Source: CAYZRJ01 sp964480825 (GTDB lineage: Bacteria > Patescibacteriota > WWE3 > UBA101185 > UBA10185). Taken from it: DNA of 64,000 nucleotides. The notes under the pieces are model-generated. The model saw only the letters and a program-made list of their open reading frames with translations. It ran no database searches and was not told the DNA's origin. The stretch covers positions 1 through 64,000 of the forward strand of contig CAYZRJ010000001.1 in assembly GCA_964480825.1 (NCBI GenBank), given 5' to 3'. This document shows, one piece after another, positions 8,562 through 18,235 of this stretch (within the stretch, counting starts at the first letter, position 1; each line of letters begins with the position of its first letter). A program made the translations under genes and the position numbers.

Positions 8562-11500
8562 GGTTAACTTTTTTCCTGTTCAAAAATAAGAAACCCGAGC
8601 AAATGAGCAGACTTACCGTTGATAGGTATGTACCGATTATCAATAATTTTTGAGGCCAAAACTCTACAATCAATTTGGAAGTGGCACCATGATTGGTCTC
8701 GTCAACGGGTATAACCCAACCATTAGAATAACCATTTATCTTGTGGTGCTTGTTGTTTGCTATTGCCACCACTTTATCACCTTGGCGCTTATAAACTCTC
8801 CAACCACTATTAAAGGTTTCACTCAACACTAACATGTACGGTTCAGTACTGTTAACAACTTCTACTTCGTAACGTACCGGGCTAATTTTTTTCACACGTG
8901 TCATTTCTGGTTTCACAATGGCTAACTCATCGATGGGTAAATCTTTTAGCTTTAATACTGCGCTAGGTTTAATAATTTTTCGAATTGTTAAATTTTTAAT
9001 TTGAATGTCTCCAAAAAAACTATCTCCTGTAGAACCACTTAAAAATAAATATGCCGAATGCGATTCACGTGACGAATCAAAGTCTCTTTCATAGTGGCGC
9101 CAACTGCCAGTAGATGCCTGATCGACAGAGTTCTTTATTTCTTGCTTAAACGCAACATTTTTTACAAATTGCAAGGCCTGCTCGTTTTGATTTGTACTCA
9201 AAACATGTTCGAAAGCAGATTTACTATCTTCGATAACCGCTAAAACTGCCCTTCCCTCGACTATTTTGTAATCAAACAAAATACGATATTTCTCTCCAGG
9301 TTCCCAATTCTCTATCTCTTTATATCGTGGGTTTATGTTTGTAATAAATTGTGGCTTCAAAAAGACGCTCTCATTATCAGTCGAGAAACTTTGATATTCA
9401 TTCCAGTTACCTTGGGGAACCAGATTTTTGTTTTCTGACGACAGCATATTCAAAAATATATACTCGGACGATTTTAGAGGAATATCAACTAGCTTATATT
9501 GGTACCCTTCGTCTATTAAACTAGTGGTCAACTTAATTTTATTTTTAACCGCATCAACCAAATAAATTTCAGGTACAAGCGTTTTAATTTCGCCGAGATA
9601 ACTTTTGTCTATATAGAGCTCGTAAATACCGTCTAGTGGAACTTTAAGTTTGTAACAAAACGCTCCAACCATACAATAGTTATTGGTGTCAATCCACTCA
9701 GTAAACGATTTTTTAACACCAGAAAATAGTTTCTCCAGCTCGGGTGTTTGTGAATAATCTTCCGATACGCGTAACAAATATGATTTCACCCTAACCACTG
9801 CTTTATAAAAGTTGTCTTCCCTATCAGATAAGGGTATTTCATTAAGTGTGTTAATAATTTCACTTACTTTGTCTTTATATTGCCTTGCTAATCCATCATT
9901 CAAGTTTGGCGCTAACATGTCTAATTCAGACGCCCGCATCACAGCATGCATGAGTTTGATATTTATCAAACTATACTTGTCGAACGCTTTTAATTCCGCA
10001 GCGGCTTCACGATATATTTCGAGTCTAAAAGATACCGAATCTGGTACATTTGTAGATTTTGGCCACGGCCAATTGCTATTCCAAGTCAAGTTATCATTTG
10101 CGTAATTACCCGAAACCATTTTAGTGTAAAAAATCGTATCCAAATTGTATTTTCCTACATCGTCCATATTTTTTAGAAAAACGAATGCGCTTTTCGGCGT
10201 GTATTGTGAGTTTAATAATACGTGAGGTAACGAACTCGGGTTTCCATATATACCCACTACTTTCTTAGGAATGTACAGAGATTCTAATCTGTTACTTGGA
10301 TTTAACTCAAAAGTTTGTAATAACGGGGTTTCGTAAATTTTTGTTAGAACCCCTGCTTCTTCAAGCTCTTTGACTTTATCATACGTTTGATGGATAAATT
10401 TATCATCAACATCCAAATGGTAAATAATATTTGAAACATTAAACAAACTTAACAATCTTGTATACCACACAGGATCGTACTTTTTATAGGAAAAATCCTC
10501 CGATGGATTCCATCCGTCGGTTAAGAATTGCGATGCGTTTTGCGATATTATCGGTTGATTAAATAAATTATCAGCAGCGCTCACCCCAATCATTTTCCAT
10601 TTTGGATAATACACCCACGCAAATGTGTTGATGTTCGCGTATGGTAAGCTCTGAATTTTTTCCGCAGGTGAAACGTTAGCATTAAGATAGTTGGCAGTAT
10701 CATAGTAATCTTTGGGTATTCTTATGAGGCTTGAGAATTCCGCGGTTAAATAGGTGTTCCTTTCGTCAAACGTTATACTAAACCTTTTTTGTATGCCTCC
10801 CATAAAAAACGGAAGCGGTGCAAGCAAACATAACACCAAAGCCAGAACCATGAATGGACGTTTTTTTCCTTGAAACCAAGTTTCCGAAATCATCCCATAC
10901 ACTGGAGCGAATACCAAAAAAGGCCAAAATATTGCTACTTTTTCATAACTTCTTAGGGTTGCAAGTAGCGGAAGTTGATACAGCTTTAAAGTGGCTTGTC
11001 CAAACGGCGCCTGCGTTTTTTTAAGTAGCACGGCAAATATGATCGTGATTACGAGTAGTGCGATTGATAATTTGTAGTTCTTTTTGTCCGAGTCAGTGAT
11101 CGGTTTTACCGTGAGCAAATAAAGTAAAACAAGTATAGGGATAAAAGCAAATAAAAAAACACTATCGTAATCATATTTATAAGGGAAAAAGTTCTTATAC
11201 TCAGGTAGTCCCATGAAAATTGAAGCCAAGTTTGCTGACTGCGTTTCTAACCATGCCAATAAATCAAATATACCTTCCGTAATTGTTACCAGGCCATCTC
11301 TTGCAAAATAGATCGTGGGCAATAGCCACGTCGAAAGCGCCAAAATGGATAAAAATCCCGAAATGACCAATCTTTTTATTAAAACTAAAGGTGACAAAGT
11401 AAGTTTAGAAATTGCAAGCACAACTAAGAAAAGTATCAAAAAAAGCGCGAGTGACACAAAAAACGCGCTATTTGTAAATCCTGGAATGCTCCCTAGCAAA

Positions 11501-12066
11501 ACTATAGGAAAGAGATAAGTATATTTCGGTTGAGCGTCTGCCACTAGTTTATAAAAAACTCCAGCTAATATAGGGATGGTCAGATAAAGATAAACTTGAT
11601 GAGAAAATCCCCAGGTATAAGTAAAAAAATATAAAGTTGTTGTGTTAAACGCGTACACAAGCGGAAAAATATGGTAAAAATAGCCGTTCTTTTTACCAAA
11701 CAGTAGCATTAACCCAACCCTAAACGATAGATAGCTCAGTAGCAAGAATAGAAATAATACAACTGATAAAACGTAGCTATCCATTAAGCCGGAGATTAAG
11801 GGTAAATAGTAAAAAACAAAATAATATGGAATTGCAGTAAACCATGAAAAAAATCCACCCTCACCGGTTGCGGCAATTCTGTTGTTCCACACGTAAAACA
11901 TATCGGAAAAAATGTTTTGCATATTTACAGGTTGCGCAAAGTCTCCACTAGTATAAATGTAACCTTTTGGAAACAAATTTATTAGTACCGCCCAAATAAT
12001 TACCAAGTAAGGTAGTAGCTTTTTAATTAGATTTAAAATTTTGGCTGACATTGACCATAAGTTCAT
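8554..12066 (-). CDS. Giant GT-C membrane protein, AftD/DUF3367-like
   Basis: At 1170 residues this is the longest protein here. A polytopic N-terminal half of about 430 residues is followed by a large soluble region of some 700 residues and a last helix near the basic C-terminus (LNRKKVNHV). Near the end, ETFNSGWRVYKR resembles the GW-type segment seen at the same place in its paralogue (NAYNDGWRLVN at 2465-5476). The layout matches AftD-like GT-C proteins, which transfer lipid-linked sugars outside the membrane and bind glycan through their soluble part. The start overlaps the upstream GT4 by 44 bp, with an alternative ATG five codons later. The sugar is unknown. Confidence 0.65.
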   Translation of the reverse strand: MNLWSMSAKILNLIKKLLPYLVIIWAVLINLFPKGYIYTSGDFAQPVNMQNIFSDMFYVWNNRIAATGEGGFFSWFTAIPYYFVFYYLPLISGLMDSYVLSVVLFLFLLLSYLSFRVGLMLLFGKKNGYFYHIFPLVYAFNTTTLYFFTYTWGFSHQVYLYLTIPILAGVFYKLVADAQPKYTYLFPIVLLGSIPGFTNSAFFVSLALFLILFLVVLAISKLTLSPLVLIKRLVISGFLSILALSTWLLPTIYFARDGLVTITEGIFDLLAWLETQSANLASIFMGLPEYKNFFPYKYDYDSVFLFAFIPILVLLYLLTVKPITDSDKKNYKLSIALLVITIIFAVLLKKTQAPFGQATLKLYQLPLLATLRSYEKVAIFWPFLVFAPVYGMISETWFQGKKRPFMVLALVLCLLAPLPFFMGGIQKRFSITFDERNTYLTAEFSSLIRIPKDYYDTANYLNANVSPAEKIQSLPYANINTFAWVYYPKWKMIGVSAADNLFNQPIISQNASQFLTDGWNPSEDFSYKKYDPVWYTRLLSLFNVSNIIYHLDVDDKFIHQTYDKVKELEEAGVLTKIYETPLLQTFELNPSNRLESLYIPKKVVGIYGNPSSLPHVLLNSQYTPKSAFVFLKNMDDVGKYNLDTIFYTKMVSGNYANDNLTWNSNWPWPKSTNVPDSVSFRLEIYREAAAELKAFDKYSLINIKLMHAVMRASELDMLAPNLNDGLARQYKDKVSEIINTLNEIPLSDREDNFYKAVVRVKSYLLRVSEDYSQTPELEKLFSGVKKSFTEWIDTNNYCMVGAFCYKLKVPLDGIYELYIDKSYLGEIKTLVPEIYLVDAVKNKIKLTTSLIDEGYQYKLVDIPLKSSEYIFLNMLSSENKNLVPQGNWNEYQSFSTDNESVFLKPQFITNINPRYKEIENWEPGEKYRILFDYKIVEGRAVLAVIEDSKSAFEHVLSTNQNEQALQFVKNVAFKQEIKNSVDQASTGSWRHYERDFDSSRESHSAYLFLSGSTGDSFFGDIQIKNLTIRKIIKPSAVLKLKDLPIDELAIVKPEMTRVKKISPVRYEVEVVNSTEPYMLVLSETFNSGWRVYKRQGDKVVAIANNKHHKINGYSNGWVIPVDETNHGATSKLIVEFWPQKLLIIGTYLSTVSLLICSGFLFLNRKKVNHV

Positions 12067-13267
12067 ATAGCTTTGGGAAATATTTACTGTAGTCTAGTTC
12101 GGCACCAAACTTTTCTACGCCGTTTAAAAGGCGTAGATATTTTTTACGATCGTTAATCACATCATTTATAGCCTCGGCAATTTTTTCTTCATTATAATCC
12201 ACTAGTACACCCGCTCCCAATTCGTCGATGAGTTTACCAACCACTGGCCCTCCTACCGTTATTATCACCGGCATACCCATCCTAACATAATCCTTGGGCT
12301 TACCGGGCTCGGCATACATCGAGACATTTGAGTCGTCGGGCCTATATAGTGCTAATCCAAGGGAAGCGTCTGACAGTAAGTTAAACGCATCTTTATGCTC
12401 TTTTATAAAACCATAAAATTTAACGTTTTTTTCAATACCCAGATATTTGACCATCTTTCTATATTTTTCAACCGACCTACTACCTCCTCCGATAAACTTT
12501 ACTAATACATCGGGTTGGAGTTTACTCAGCGGAACCAGCATTTTTAGTGCCATGTCAACACCCGCGAGCTCGTCCAATCTACCAATATAGCCCAAAACCG
12601 TCTTGTTTGCGTTTTGACGTTTGTATTGCACGGCCTCAATAGTTTCCATTTTATCCACCAAGACTGTCGGTAACACCAATACATTATTTGCTTCATAACC
12701 ATTATCAATATCCCATTGGGCCGTAAGTTCGTTTGGATACCAAACTAAGTCGCACTTATTACCAATTTTTCTAAGCAAACCTTGAAGTTTGATAAACATT
12801 ACGTCGACAAGTCTATTTAACCGATTGTTTTTTGACATATAAAAGGTCATTTTGGTGTTTACTTTTGGAATAATGTCGCCATTCATGAAAATAGAATATC
12901 TTGCAAAGCCTAAGATTCTAAACACATACGCCAAAGCCCCGCCAAACGATGCTTCTGCCATTACAAAATCGTATTTAAATTTGCGCACTTTAGTTAATAG
13001 ATAAATAAATGCATAAACATTTAATATATATTGCATGACGTATATAATCGATGATGGTAGATCAAGTTTTAAGTTGAGATTAAACCGAAACTCTTTACTG
13101 TCGCTCTTTTTTATGTCGGCTTCGTATGCAAATTTACCTTTGTCCAGCCTGACAAACGGTACTTTAACAATCGTTAAGTCTGCAAGTTTATTCTCGCGTA
13201 AATATTTTTCCCAAAAGTTTAATGGCGGTGAGCCGTAAAACCCGATTATGTACAAAAGAGACATCAT
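12023..13267 (-). CDS. Glycosyltransferase family 4 (GT-B)
   Basis: A soluble protein of 414 residues. The donor-binding domain starts near residue 195 with TVLGYIGRLDELAGVD, the usual first strand of the C-terminal GT4 domain. It continues with KFIGGGSRSVEKY and ends with YAEPGKPKDYVRMGMPVI, where the conserved glutamate and the GMPVI strand of GT4 enzymes lie. It shares 4 bp with the upstream GT4 and 44 bp with the downstream giant GT-C gene. It is more distant from the 5436/13264 pair than those are from each other. Likely cytoplasmic glycan assembly. Confidence 0.85.
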   Translation of the reverse strand: MMSLLYIIGFYGSPPLNFWEKYLRENKLADLTIVKVPFVRLDKGKFAYEADIKKSDSKEFRFNLNLKLDLPSSIIYVMQYILNVYAFIYLLTKVRKFKYDFVMAEASFGGALAYVFRILGFARYSIFMNGDIIPKVNTKMTFYMSKNNRLNRLVDVMFIKLQGLLRKIGNKCDLVWYPNELTAQWDIDNGYEANNVLVLPTVLVDKMETIEAVQYKRQNANKTVLGYIGRLDELAGVDMALKMLVPLSKLQPDVLVKFIGGGSRSVEKYRKMVKYLGIEKNVKFYGFIKEHKDAFNLLSDASLGLALYRPDDSNVSMYAEPGKPKDYVRMGMPVIITVGGPVVGKLIDELGAGVLVDYNEEKIAEAINDVINDRKKYLRLLNGVEKFGAELDYSKYFPKLYELMVNVSQNFKSN

Positions 13268-14394
13268 AATTGCAGAACGGACATTAAATTGTCCAGCATT
13301 GCTTTTTTGTCCATTTTTTCTGCCCAGGTTAGCGCGTTTTTACGCATAGCTAAATATACATGCTCATCGTTTATAAGTAAACCAATAGCGTTTGCGGCTT
13401 CAACAGCGGTATCACACAGTATACCTGCCTTTTGCTTTTCCATCTCCAGACTAGTGGCTACAACTTTGTTACATACACAAGGCAAACCGGCAGCCGCGTA
13501 CTCTCTTATTTTTAGCGAGTCTGCATAATGCTCAAAAGACCTTATGCCTTCGTACCATGCAAAGCTGATGTACGACTTTGCCATGATTTCGACGCTATCT
13601 TGGTATTTTTTTAAACCATGAATAACTATACGATCAGCGTGCTCGAATTTAGCAAGATCTGACTTTGCTTGATCACTCATCCCACCAATAATGTTGAGTG
13701 TGGGTGTAATGCCTATCTCTGACAAGTTTTTAACTAGCAGTTTTAACAGTACTATTTCGGAATCCATAATTAAAGATTTCGAATAAACAATGTTATATTT
13801 ATTTTTCTTAGAAGGTTCATACTTAGGTATTTTCTCGTATTCCGGAGAATTTGGAAGGTATATTGCAGTAATTGCAGCTTTTTTTTCGCGCAATTTTCTG
13901 ATTTTTTCTTCCATCTTGCAAGAAACGAATGTAACTATGTCTGCGTTAGAAACAGCAAATTTGTACAAAAAGTGATAAGTATTGTTTAAAAATATGTTTT
14001 CAAAACGTTTTTCCGAATAGTCGATTGAATGATACAATACCTTTGCTCCCGTCTGTATTTTAAGCATATTCGCGGAAAAAAAGTTTAGTGGATCGACCGC
14101 TATAATAAGGCTCATTCTGTACTTTCTCAGCAGTTTATAGTTTATGAAGATTTCTTGAAGCCACCTGATGATCCCAATACCGTTTATATTATGTTCCTGC
14201 GAGACTCCATCAAAATTGGTAGAAACTGTTTTGCCAGCTTTTTCCAGCGGGTGTTCGATACTGTAGCACACAAACCCCAAAGATTTAAGATAATTGACAA
14301 TATAATCAGCCCCGCCTTTTTTCATTATCCCGTTTTTATAAATACGGTGAATCAAAAATACAAATCTGCGTTGCTTACTCGCGTTATTTCCCAT
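13264..14394 (-). CDS. Glycosyltransferase family 4 (GT-B)
   Basis: A 376-residue paralogue of the gene at 5436-6635. Both begin with an IHRxYxNG acceptor loop followed by a KxGG glycine pair, and both end with DSLKIREYAA and TSLEM in the nucleotide-sugar site. The gene overlaps asparagine synthase by 11 bp upstream and another GT4 by 4 bp downstream. Because the paralogues precede the two AftD-like modules, each may prime the substrate for its module. The sugars are not predictable from sequence. Confidence 0.85.
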   Translation of the reverse strand: MGNNASKQRRFVFLIHRIYKNGIMKKGGADYIVNYLKSLGFVCYSIEHPLEKAGKTVSTNFDGVSQEHNINGIGIIRWLQEIFINYKLLRKYRMSLIIAVDPLNFFSANMLKIQTGAKVLYHSIDYSEKRFENIFLNNTYHFLYKFAVSNADIVTFVSCKMEEKIRKLREKKAAITAIYLPNSPEYEKIPKYEPSKKNKYNIVYSKSLIMDSEIVLLKLLVKNLSEIGITPTLNIIGGMSDQAKSDLAKFEHADRIVIHGLKKYQDSVEIMAKSYISFAWYEGIRSFEHYADSLKIREYAAAGLPCVCNKVVATSLEMEKQKAGILCDTAVEAANAIGLLINDEHVYLAMRKNALTWAEKMDKKAMLDNLMSVLQL

Positions 14395-16165
14395 ATGATT
14401 TTACCCAAATTTCAAGTAAAAACAAGCGCCATAACATGTATTCTTTTGAAGTGTTCTGCGCTTTAAGTAACGATGGCTCAAATAGATAGTCGATGTAGTC
14501 AGAACTTAAAAGCTTTCTAGAAATAGACGAACTTTCGTGGACATAAGCGCGAACCTTTTCTTTATTCGCTTTTAGCACATCGTCCATGGGTAACATAAAG
14601 CCACGTTTCTTTCGATACACTATGTCCAACGGCAAGTATTTTTCAGCAACTTTTCGCAAAATATATTTTTCCTTAGAATTTTTTAGGTCGACGATATTAC
14701 CGTCTATTTTAAATTTTTCAGGAAGTGAAAAAACGTATTCTACTAGCTTATGGTCTAAATAAGGTACGCGCGCCTCGATGGACTGAGACATCGAGCCCTT
14801 GTCTACTTTCATCAAAAAATGATTGGGTAATTGCGTTGTTATTTCGGCACGCGAAATACGGTCAAATATGCTGGCATCAAAACCAGTGTTAACAACTTTA
14901 TTCCACACAGAAATATTCTTGAACAGATTAAAAGAAGTATTTCTGGAAATTGCGTAGTAATAAATAGCGGATAGTAATCGAGATGGCAGTAAATTAAAAG
15001 GTTGTTTGGATAAACCAAACCAAGAATATCCGCCGAAAATTTCGTCTGAGCCTTCTCCTAGCAATAAAACAGTTATGCCTCTTTTTTTGATCTCTCTACA
15101 CAACAATTTAGTCGTTATCAAACCACCGTCGAAAGTTGTCAAATCATCAAAATCGGCAATATAAGTCTCAAGGTTCGCATTAATTTCATCGGCGCTAATA
15201 AATAACTCGGTGTGCTTTGTTCCAATATGTTCGGACACCTTTTTAGCAAACGGAGCTTCGTTCATTTTGTGGTTAAACGTCGCGGTAAAAGTGGTAACGT
15301 CACTGCTGGTAGCTTTTTTAACCAACGCAGAAATGAGCGATGAATCTAGGCCTCCCGATAGCATTACCCCAAGCGGCACATCGGATATTAAGTGTTGTTT
15401 GACGGTTTCAAACAATAAATTGTCCAGTCTGCTAACTGCGTCGCCAAAGTCCATATGTGTCACATTATTTATATTGGGATTCAACTGCCAATATGTTTTT
15501 TGGACATATATAAAATTTCCCAAATTTATCTCTAAGTAACTCGCTGGAGCTAACTTTTTAATTCCGTGTATTATTGTGCTTTCGTTGTCAGGCAGGAACA
15601 TAAAGCCAAGCAACAATTGTATTTTTTCGTAATCTAAGTGATCGACAAAATTAAATCCCGAAATGGTTTTAAACGCTTTAACTTCGGAAGCAAAATAAAA
15701 TGTTCCTTTGAAATCTAAATAATAAATAGGTTTAATACCCAACCGATCACGTATCAAAAAAACTTTGTTTCTCTTTTTGTCAAAAATAACCAAAGCAAAC
15801 ATGCCACGTAGTCTTTGTAAAACATCTATCCCCCATTTGTCGTAACCATGCAAAATGGCTTCTGTATCAGAATTAGAAATAAATTTGTAACCAAAACTTT
15901 CAAGCTCCCCTCGTAGTTCAGGGTAATTGTATATTTCACCGTTTTGTACTACGTATAAATCACCTGCCAGGTTCTTCATTGGCATTCGTCCAAGCTCACT
16001 TAAGTCTTGGATGCTCAATCGACGAGATCCCAGCAATACTCCGCGGTCCATATCAACATGGCTCCCAAAGTCATCGGGACCTCTATGTTTTATCGCATCC
16101 ATCATTAAGTTTAGTTGGTGCGATTCGTCTTTTTTTGCATTTAAAATACCTGTTATTCCGCACAT
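14384..16165 (-). CDS. asnB: Asparagine synthase (glutamine-hydrolysing)
   Basis: This 593-residue enzyme starts MCGITGI, so Cys2 is the glutaminase nucleophile after Met removal. The N-terminal Ntn-type domain contains the RGPDDFG and QNGEIYNY motifs that bind glutamine. The C-terminal synthetase domain has the ATP pyrophosphatase loop LSGGLDSSL. The length is normal for bacterial AsnB. It converts aspartate or another carboxylate to an amide using glutamine and ATP. Its place among methyltransferases, epimerases and glycosyltransferases suggests that it amidates a glycan sugar acid instead of making free asparagine, as is common for AsnB-like genes in capsule clusters. Confidence 0.93.
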   Translation of the reverse strand: MCGITGILNAKKDESHQLNLMMDAIKHRGPDDFGSHVDMDRGVLLGSRRLSIQDLSELGRMPMKNLAGDLYVVQNGEIYNYPELRGELESFGYKFISNSDTEAILHGYDKWGIDVLQRLRGMFALVIFDKKRNKVFLIRDRLGIKPIYYLDFKGTFYFASEVKAFKTISGFNFVDHLDYEKIQLLLGFMFLPDNESTIIHGIKKLAPASYLEINLGNFIYVQKTYWQLNPNINNVTHMDFGDAVSRLDNLLFETVKQHLISDVPLGVMLSGGLDSSLISALVKKATSSDVTTFTATFNHKMNEAPFAKKVSEHIGTKHTELFISADEINANLETYIADFDDLTTFDGGLITTKLLCREIKKRGITVLLLGEGSDEIFGGYSWFGLSKQPFNLLPSRLLSAIYYYAISRNTSFNLFKNISVWNKVVNTGFDASIFDRISRAEITTQLPNHFLMKVDKGSMSQSIEARVPYLDHKLVEYVFSLPEKFKIDGNIVDLKNSKEKYILRKVAEKYLPLDIVYRKKRGFMLPMDDVLKANKEKVRAYVHESSSISRKLLSSDYIDYLFEPSLLKAQNTSKEYMLWRLFLLEIWVKSYGK

Positions 16166-16168
16166 ATA

Positions 16169-17101
16169 TTACTTTCGTGCTACTACTTTAACCATTGGCC
16201 AAAACAAAGGGCTAGATGTAGCAAGCTTTATTAAAAACTGCCTCAAAGGTTTTATCGGAATGTATTCAAACATTAGTTTTGTTGGAAATTCTTTTACTTC
16301 CACTTGTTTGAATCTTGCCTTTTTGTGTAAATTTTTCAGCGTAGAGGGCAAAAAAGAAAACTCATAACCGAATATCATGTATTTACCTTTAAGCAATTTT
16401 ATGTGAACAAACTCAGCAATTTGTCTCAACACCGGAAAGTTAGGTATATTACCCCATATTTGTCGGTAGGTTAGGGAGCCCAAATTTAGCATTGGTACGG
16501 TATTAAAACAAATGCCGTCCTTTTTTAACGCACGTGCGCATTCTTTTATTGCGGTAAAAGTATCTTTAAAATGCTCTATTACGCCGCCGCCATAAATAAT
16601 ATCCACGCATTCATTTTTAAGCGCCATTTTATTAATATCACAATGAATTAACAAATAGTTTGTTATTCCGTGCGTATCCAACATTGTTTGCGCCGTTTTG
16701 AGCGCGGGTAGTGAAAAATCAATGCCGACAACTGTCTTACATTTAGCTGCTACTGCGCGGGCGAAATACATTGGACCGCACCCTATTTCCAAAAAAACTG
16801 TATTTTTATCAAATCTTATATAATCGCTTATTTGGTTGAATACATTATCAAAATTGTCTTGCAAATATATTTTATAATGGCTTTCATAGTCACTTTTATT
16901 TTTTTCATTATAAAATTCATCCCACTTATCGATTGAGAGCTTTACATCATCGGAGGTACTGTTTTCTAAAAAACTGTAGATGTTACCGATCTTTATACAA
17001 CTGCTAGCGCAAGTTGAATTTGTGCAAATTAACTTTTCTTCACTCTCAACCATGTCCGATTGACATTCAGGACATGCTAAAAGGTTTTTCAAAATACTCA
17101 T
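16169..17101 (-). CDS. Class I SAM-dependent methyltransferase with N-terminal zinc ribbon
   Basis: I chose the ATG at 17101; a TTG six codons earlier is also open. The first 40 residues form a Trm112-like zinc site (CPECQ and CTNSTCASSC). After that comes a Rossmann methyltransferase with motif I VFLEIGCGPMYFARAV, motif II VVGIDFSLPAL, and CVDIIYGGGVIEHF as motif IV. Length is about 310 residues. It would methylate a sugar or lipid-linked glycan. It lies 3 bp from asnB and just after the nucleotide-sugar epimerase, in the sugar-modification block. Substrate unknown. Confidence 0.85.
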   Translation of the reverse strand: MSILKNLLACPECQSDMVESEEKLICTNSTCASSCIKIGNIYSFLENSTSDDVKLSIDKWDEFYNEKNKSDYESHYKIYLQDNFDNVFNQISDYIRFDKNTVFLEIGCGPMYFARAVAAKCKTVVGIDFSLPALKTAQTMLDTHGITNYLLIHCDINKMALKNECVDIIYGGGVIEHFKDTFTAIKECARALKKDGICFNTVPMLNLGSLTYRQIWGNIPNFPVLRQIAEFVHIKLLKGKYMIFGYEFSFLPSTLKNLHKKARFKQVEVKEFPTKLMFEYIPIKPLRQFLIKLATSSPLFWPMVKVVARK

Positions 17102-17155
17102 AGTTTCAATGGTACTCAAACACTAATAAAACTACAATCTTTTCGGGTAAGATGG

Positions 17156-18235
17156 CTAGTTAAACCTGAAAAATTTAGATTTATTCCAATCAATGGTTCT
17201 TGTTAAACCTTCTTTCAGTTTTACCATAGGTTTAAAACCTAAAAGTTTAGTTGCTTTACTGACGTCAGGGCATACTCGATTAGGTGCATCTTTGTTATAC
17301 TTAGTTGCACTCGATTGTGCAACTTTAACAGGTTTTTTAATTCCACAGATTTGGTGTACAACCTCGGCTAACTTTTTTATGCTTATTTCTTCAGCGTTAT
17401 TGGCAACATTAAAGGGTTCATTATTAAAATCGGAAAATAATAATTTAAAGAATAAAACCGTCGCATCCGTGATATAGCAATATGATCTTGTGTCAAGACC
17501 GGCGCTAAGCATCTTAATTTGTTTGCCTTCGATCCCACTACGCATAAAATCCGCCATAACTCGTCTGTCATTAACTTCCAAGCCAGGACCATAAACGATA
17601 AACGGCCGCGCAATTTTTACCGGCACTTGATACTTGTTAAAATAGATGCTGCACAACGTTTCTGATAATCTTTTTGCTTCTGTGTAGCAGGCACGCGGTG
17701 CCAACGGCGAAACATTACCATTAAAAGTCTCGGGTGTTGGGATATTTTTGTTACCCGGGTTACCATATATTTCCCCAGAACTCATATACAAAAAACTTTT
17801 AACACGCTTCGATTTGGCATAATCCAGTAGCCACCTAATCGCACCCACATTTACATCAATTGTCCCCAAAGGATCAGACTGAAAAGTAGCAGGCGCAGAG
17901 CGCCCCGCCGCATGGATGATATAGTCAACATTTCCTGTAAACCTGTATGGTTTTGTTACGTCGTGTTGAACAACTCGAATATCTTCGCGGTCTAGTAAAT
18001 GACCTAGGCGAGATTTTTTGTGTAGTTTTGACCTTTGCAAACCAATAACTTTACAAGGCTTAGAAAGCAACTCGCTATCATTAAAGTACGCCAATGTGTC
18101 TACTATATAACTTGCCAAAAGCCCGTTTGGACCTGTTATTACAAAAGTAGCTCCGGAAATAAACTTTCTAAATGGTTTCAGCTCCAGCACTATCTGTTGA
18201 ATATCCTTGTCTATTATAAGCTTGTGGGTTGGCAT
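17156..18235 (-). CDS. NAD-dependent sugar epimerase/dehydratase or UDP-glucuronate decarboxylase-like
   Basis: This is an extended short-chain dehydrogenase. The NAD loop is TGPNGLLAS, a GxxGxxA variant of the usual GxxGxxG. The catalytic Tyr and Lys are in ACYTEAKRLSETLC, with a Ser in LYMSSGEIYG. The stretches RACY, ARPFIVYGPG and NVANNAEEISIKKLAE resemble UDP-glucuronate decarboxylases and dTDP-glucose dehydratases. If it is a decarboxylase, the ugd at 50729-52102 would feed it. The start is unclear: ATGs occur at 18271, 18256 and 18235. Even the last overlaps the transketolase gene by 68 bp in another frame, and the residues before the NAD loop look like genuine family sequence. Confidence 0.8.
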   Translation of the reverse strand: MPTHKLIIDKDIQQIVLELKPFRKFISGATFVITGPNGLLASYIVDTLAYFNDSELLSKPCKVIGLQRSKLHKKSRLGHLLDREDIRVVQHDVTKPYRFTGNVDYIIHAAGRSAPATFQSDPLGTIDVNVGAIRWLLDYAKSKRVKSFLYMSSGEIYGNPGNKNIPTPETFNGNVSPLAPRACYTEAKRLSETLCSIYFNKYQVPVKIARPFIVYGPGLEVNDRRVMADFMRSGIEGKQIKMLSAGLDTRSYCYITDATVLFFKLLFSDFNNEPFNVANNAEEISIKKLAEVVHQICGIKKPVKVAQSSATKYNKDAPNRVCPDVSKATKLLGFKPMVKLKEGLTRTIDWNKSKFFRFN

